From Gemmatimonadota bacterium (GTDB lineage: Bacteria; Gemmatimonadota; Gemmatimonadetes; Longimicrobiales; Longimicrobiaceae), in the NCBI GenBank assembly GCA_019348265.1, contig JAHWJV010000209.1, forward strand, positions 1-6,454: a stretch of DNA of 6,454 nucleotides. The letters are read 5' to 3'. Under the pieces are notes generated by a model. That model saw only the letters and a program-made list of their open reading frames with translations. It had not been told where the DNA came from and made no database searches. Made by a program: the position numbers and the translations under genes. Shown here one piece after another: positions 6,315 to 6,454 of the stretch; the first letter of the stretch is position 1; each line of letters begins with the position of its first letter.

Positions 6315-6454
6315 TCCCCCTCCTCATCCTCTCTTCGCTGCGGACGCAATTTCCCGGGGCGGATCGTGCAACTTTCTGGCCGTAGGCGAAGGGCTATCAG
6401 CTATAAGCTATCAGCTATCAGTCGACCGTTGGGCTTACAGTTACGGCTTCGCGG
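6315..6454. other. Gene-free upstream region of the membrane protein/trmJ operon
   Basis: No coding frame with family features was found here. On the minus strand it leads into the ATG at 6314 and should hold that operon's promoter, but no confident -35/-10 pair could be chosen. The purine-rich run just before the ATG contains the ribosome binding site (6320-6325). The other visible structure is the heptamer tandem repeat at 6394-6421. Confidence 0.4.
6394..6421. repeat. Tandem repeat, four copies of a 7-base unit
   Basis: The unit CTATCAG occurs at 6394-6400, 6408-6414 and 6415-6421, with one variant copy (CTATAAG) at 6401-6407, all head to tail without spacers. The array is AT-rich in an otherwise GC-rich window and lies about 80 bases upstream of the small membrane protein start. 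Each junction also creates AGCT. It could be a simple slippage repeat, a protein-binding array, or the edge of a larger intergenic repeat; the sequence does not decide. Confidence 0.8.

Overview
The window is high-GC, gene-dense bacterial chromosomal DNA. It looks like ordinary core or housekeeping territory: no transposase, phage gene, CRISPR array, rRNA or tRNA was seen. The GC-rich coding, the mix of enzymes and the unfamiliar lipoprotein and membrane proteins would fit a soil-type phylum such as Gemmatimonadota. That placement is a guess from style, not from a marker gene.

Layout, left to right. (1) 1-797, minus strand: a flavin reductase-like protein followed by, and overlapping, a membrane protein cut by the left window edge. 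(2) 798-939: a divergent intergenic region. (3) 940-1983, plus strand: a lipoprotein of unknown function. (4) 1984-2030: a convergent junction carrying a short palindromic repeat. (5) 2026-3488, minus strand: a two-gene operon of pseudouridine-5'-phosphate glycosidase (psuG) and 5-formyltetrahydrofolate cyclo-ligase, with an ATGA stop/start overlap. (6) 3489-3586: a divergent intergenic region with a lac-operator-like inverted repeat. (7) 3587-5026, plus strand: a PLP-dependent group II decarboxylase related to aromatic-L-amino-acid decarboxylase. (8) 5001-5089: a convergent junction occupied by a long, almost perfect palindrome. (9) 5078-6314, minus strand: a small two-helix membrane protein followed after 4 bases by a TrmJ-like RNA 2'-O-methyltransferase. 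(10) 6315-6454: a gene-free stretch with four tandem copies of a 7-base unit.

The genes do not form one pathway. psuG and the folate enzyme both belong to salvage or repair of small metabolites (modified-nucleoside breakdown and folate maintenance); TrmJ modifies tRNA; the decarboxylase and flavin reductase are stand-alone oxidoreduction or amino-acid enzymes.

The most unusual material is between and at the ends of genes. Both convergent junctions carry palindromic, relatively AT-rich elements that share an identical 16-base core, and these elements supply stop codons to adjoining genes. The larger one closes all three reading frames from either direction. The second point of interest is the decarboxylase: an ungapped comparison from the catalytic lysine puts isoleucine where the catalytic-loop tyrosine of animal aromatic amino acid decarboxylase sits, which may mean altered chemistry. 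I saw no convincing new multi-gene defence or mobile system.
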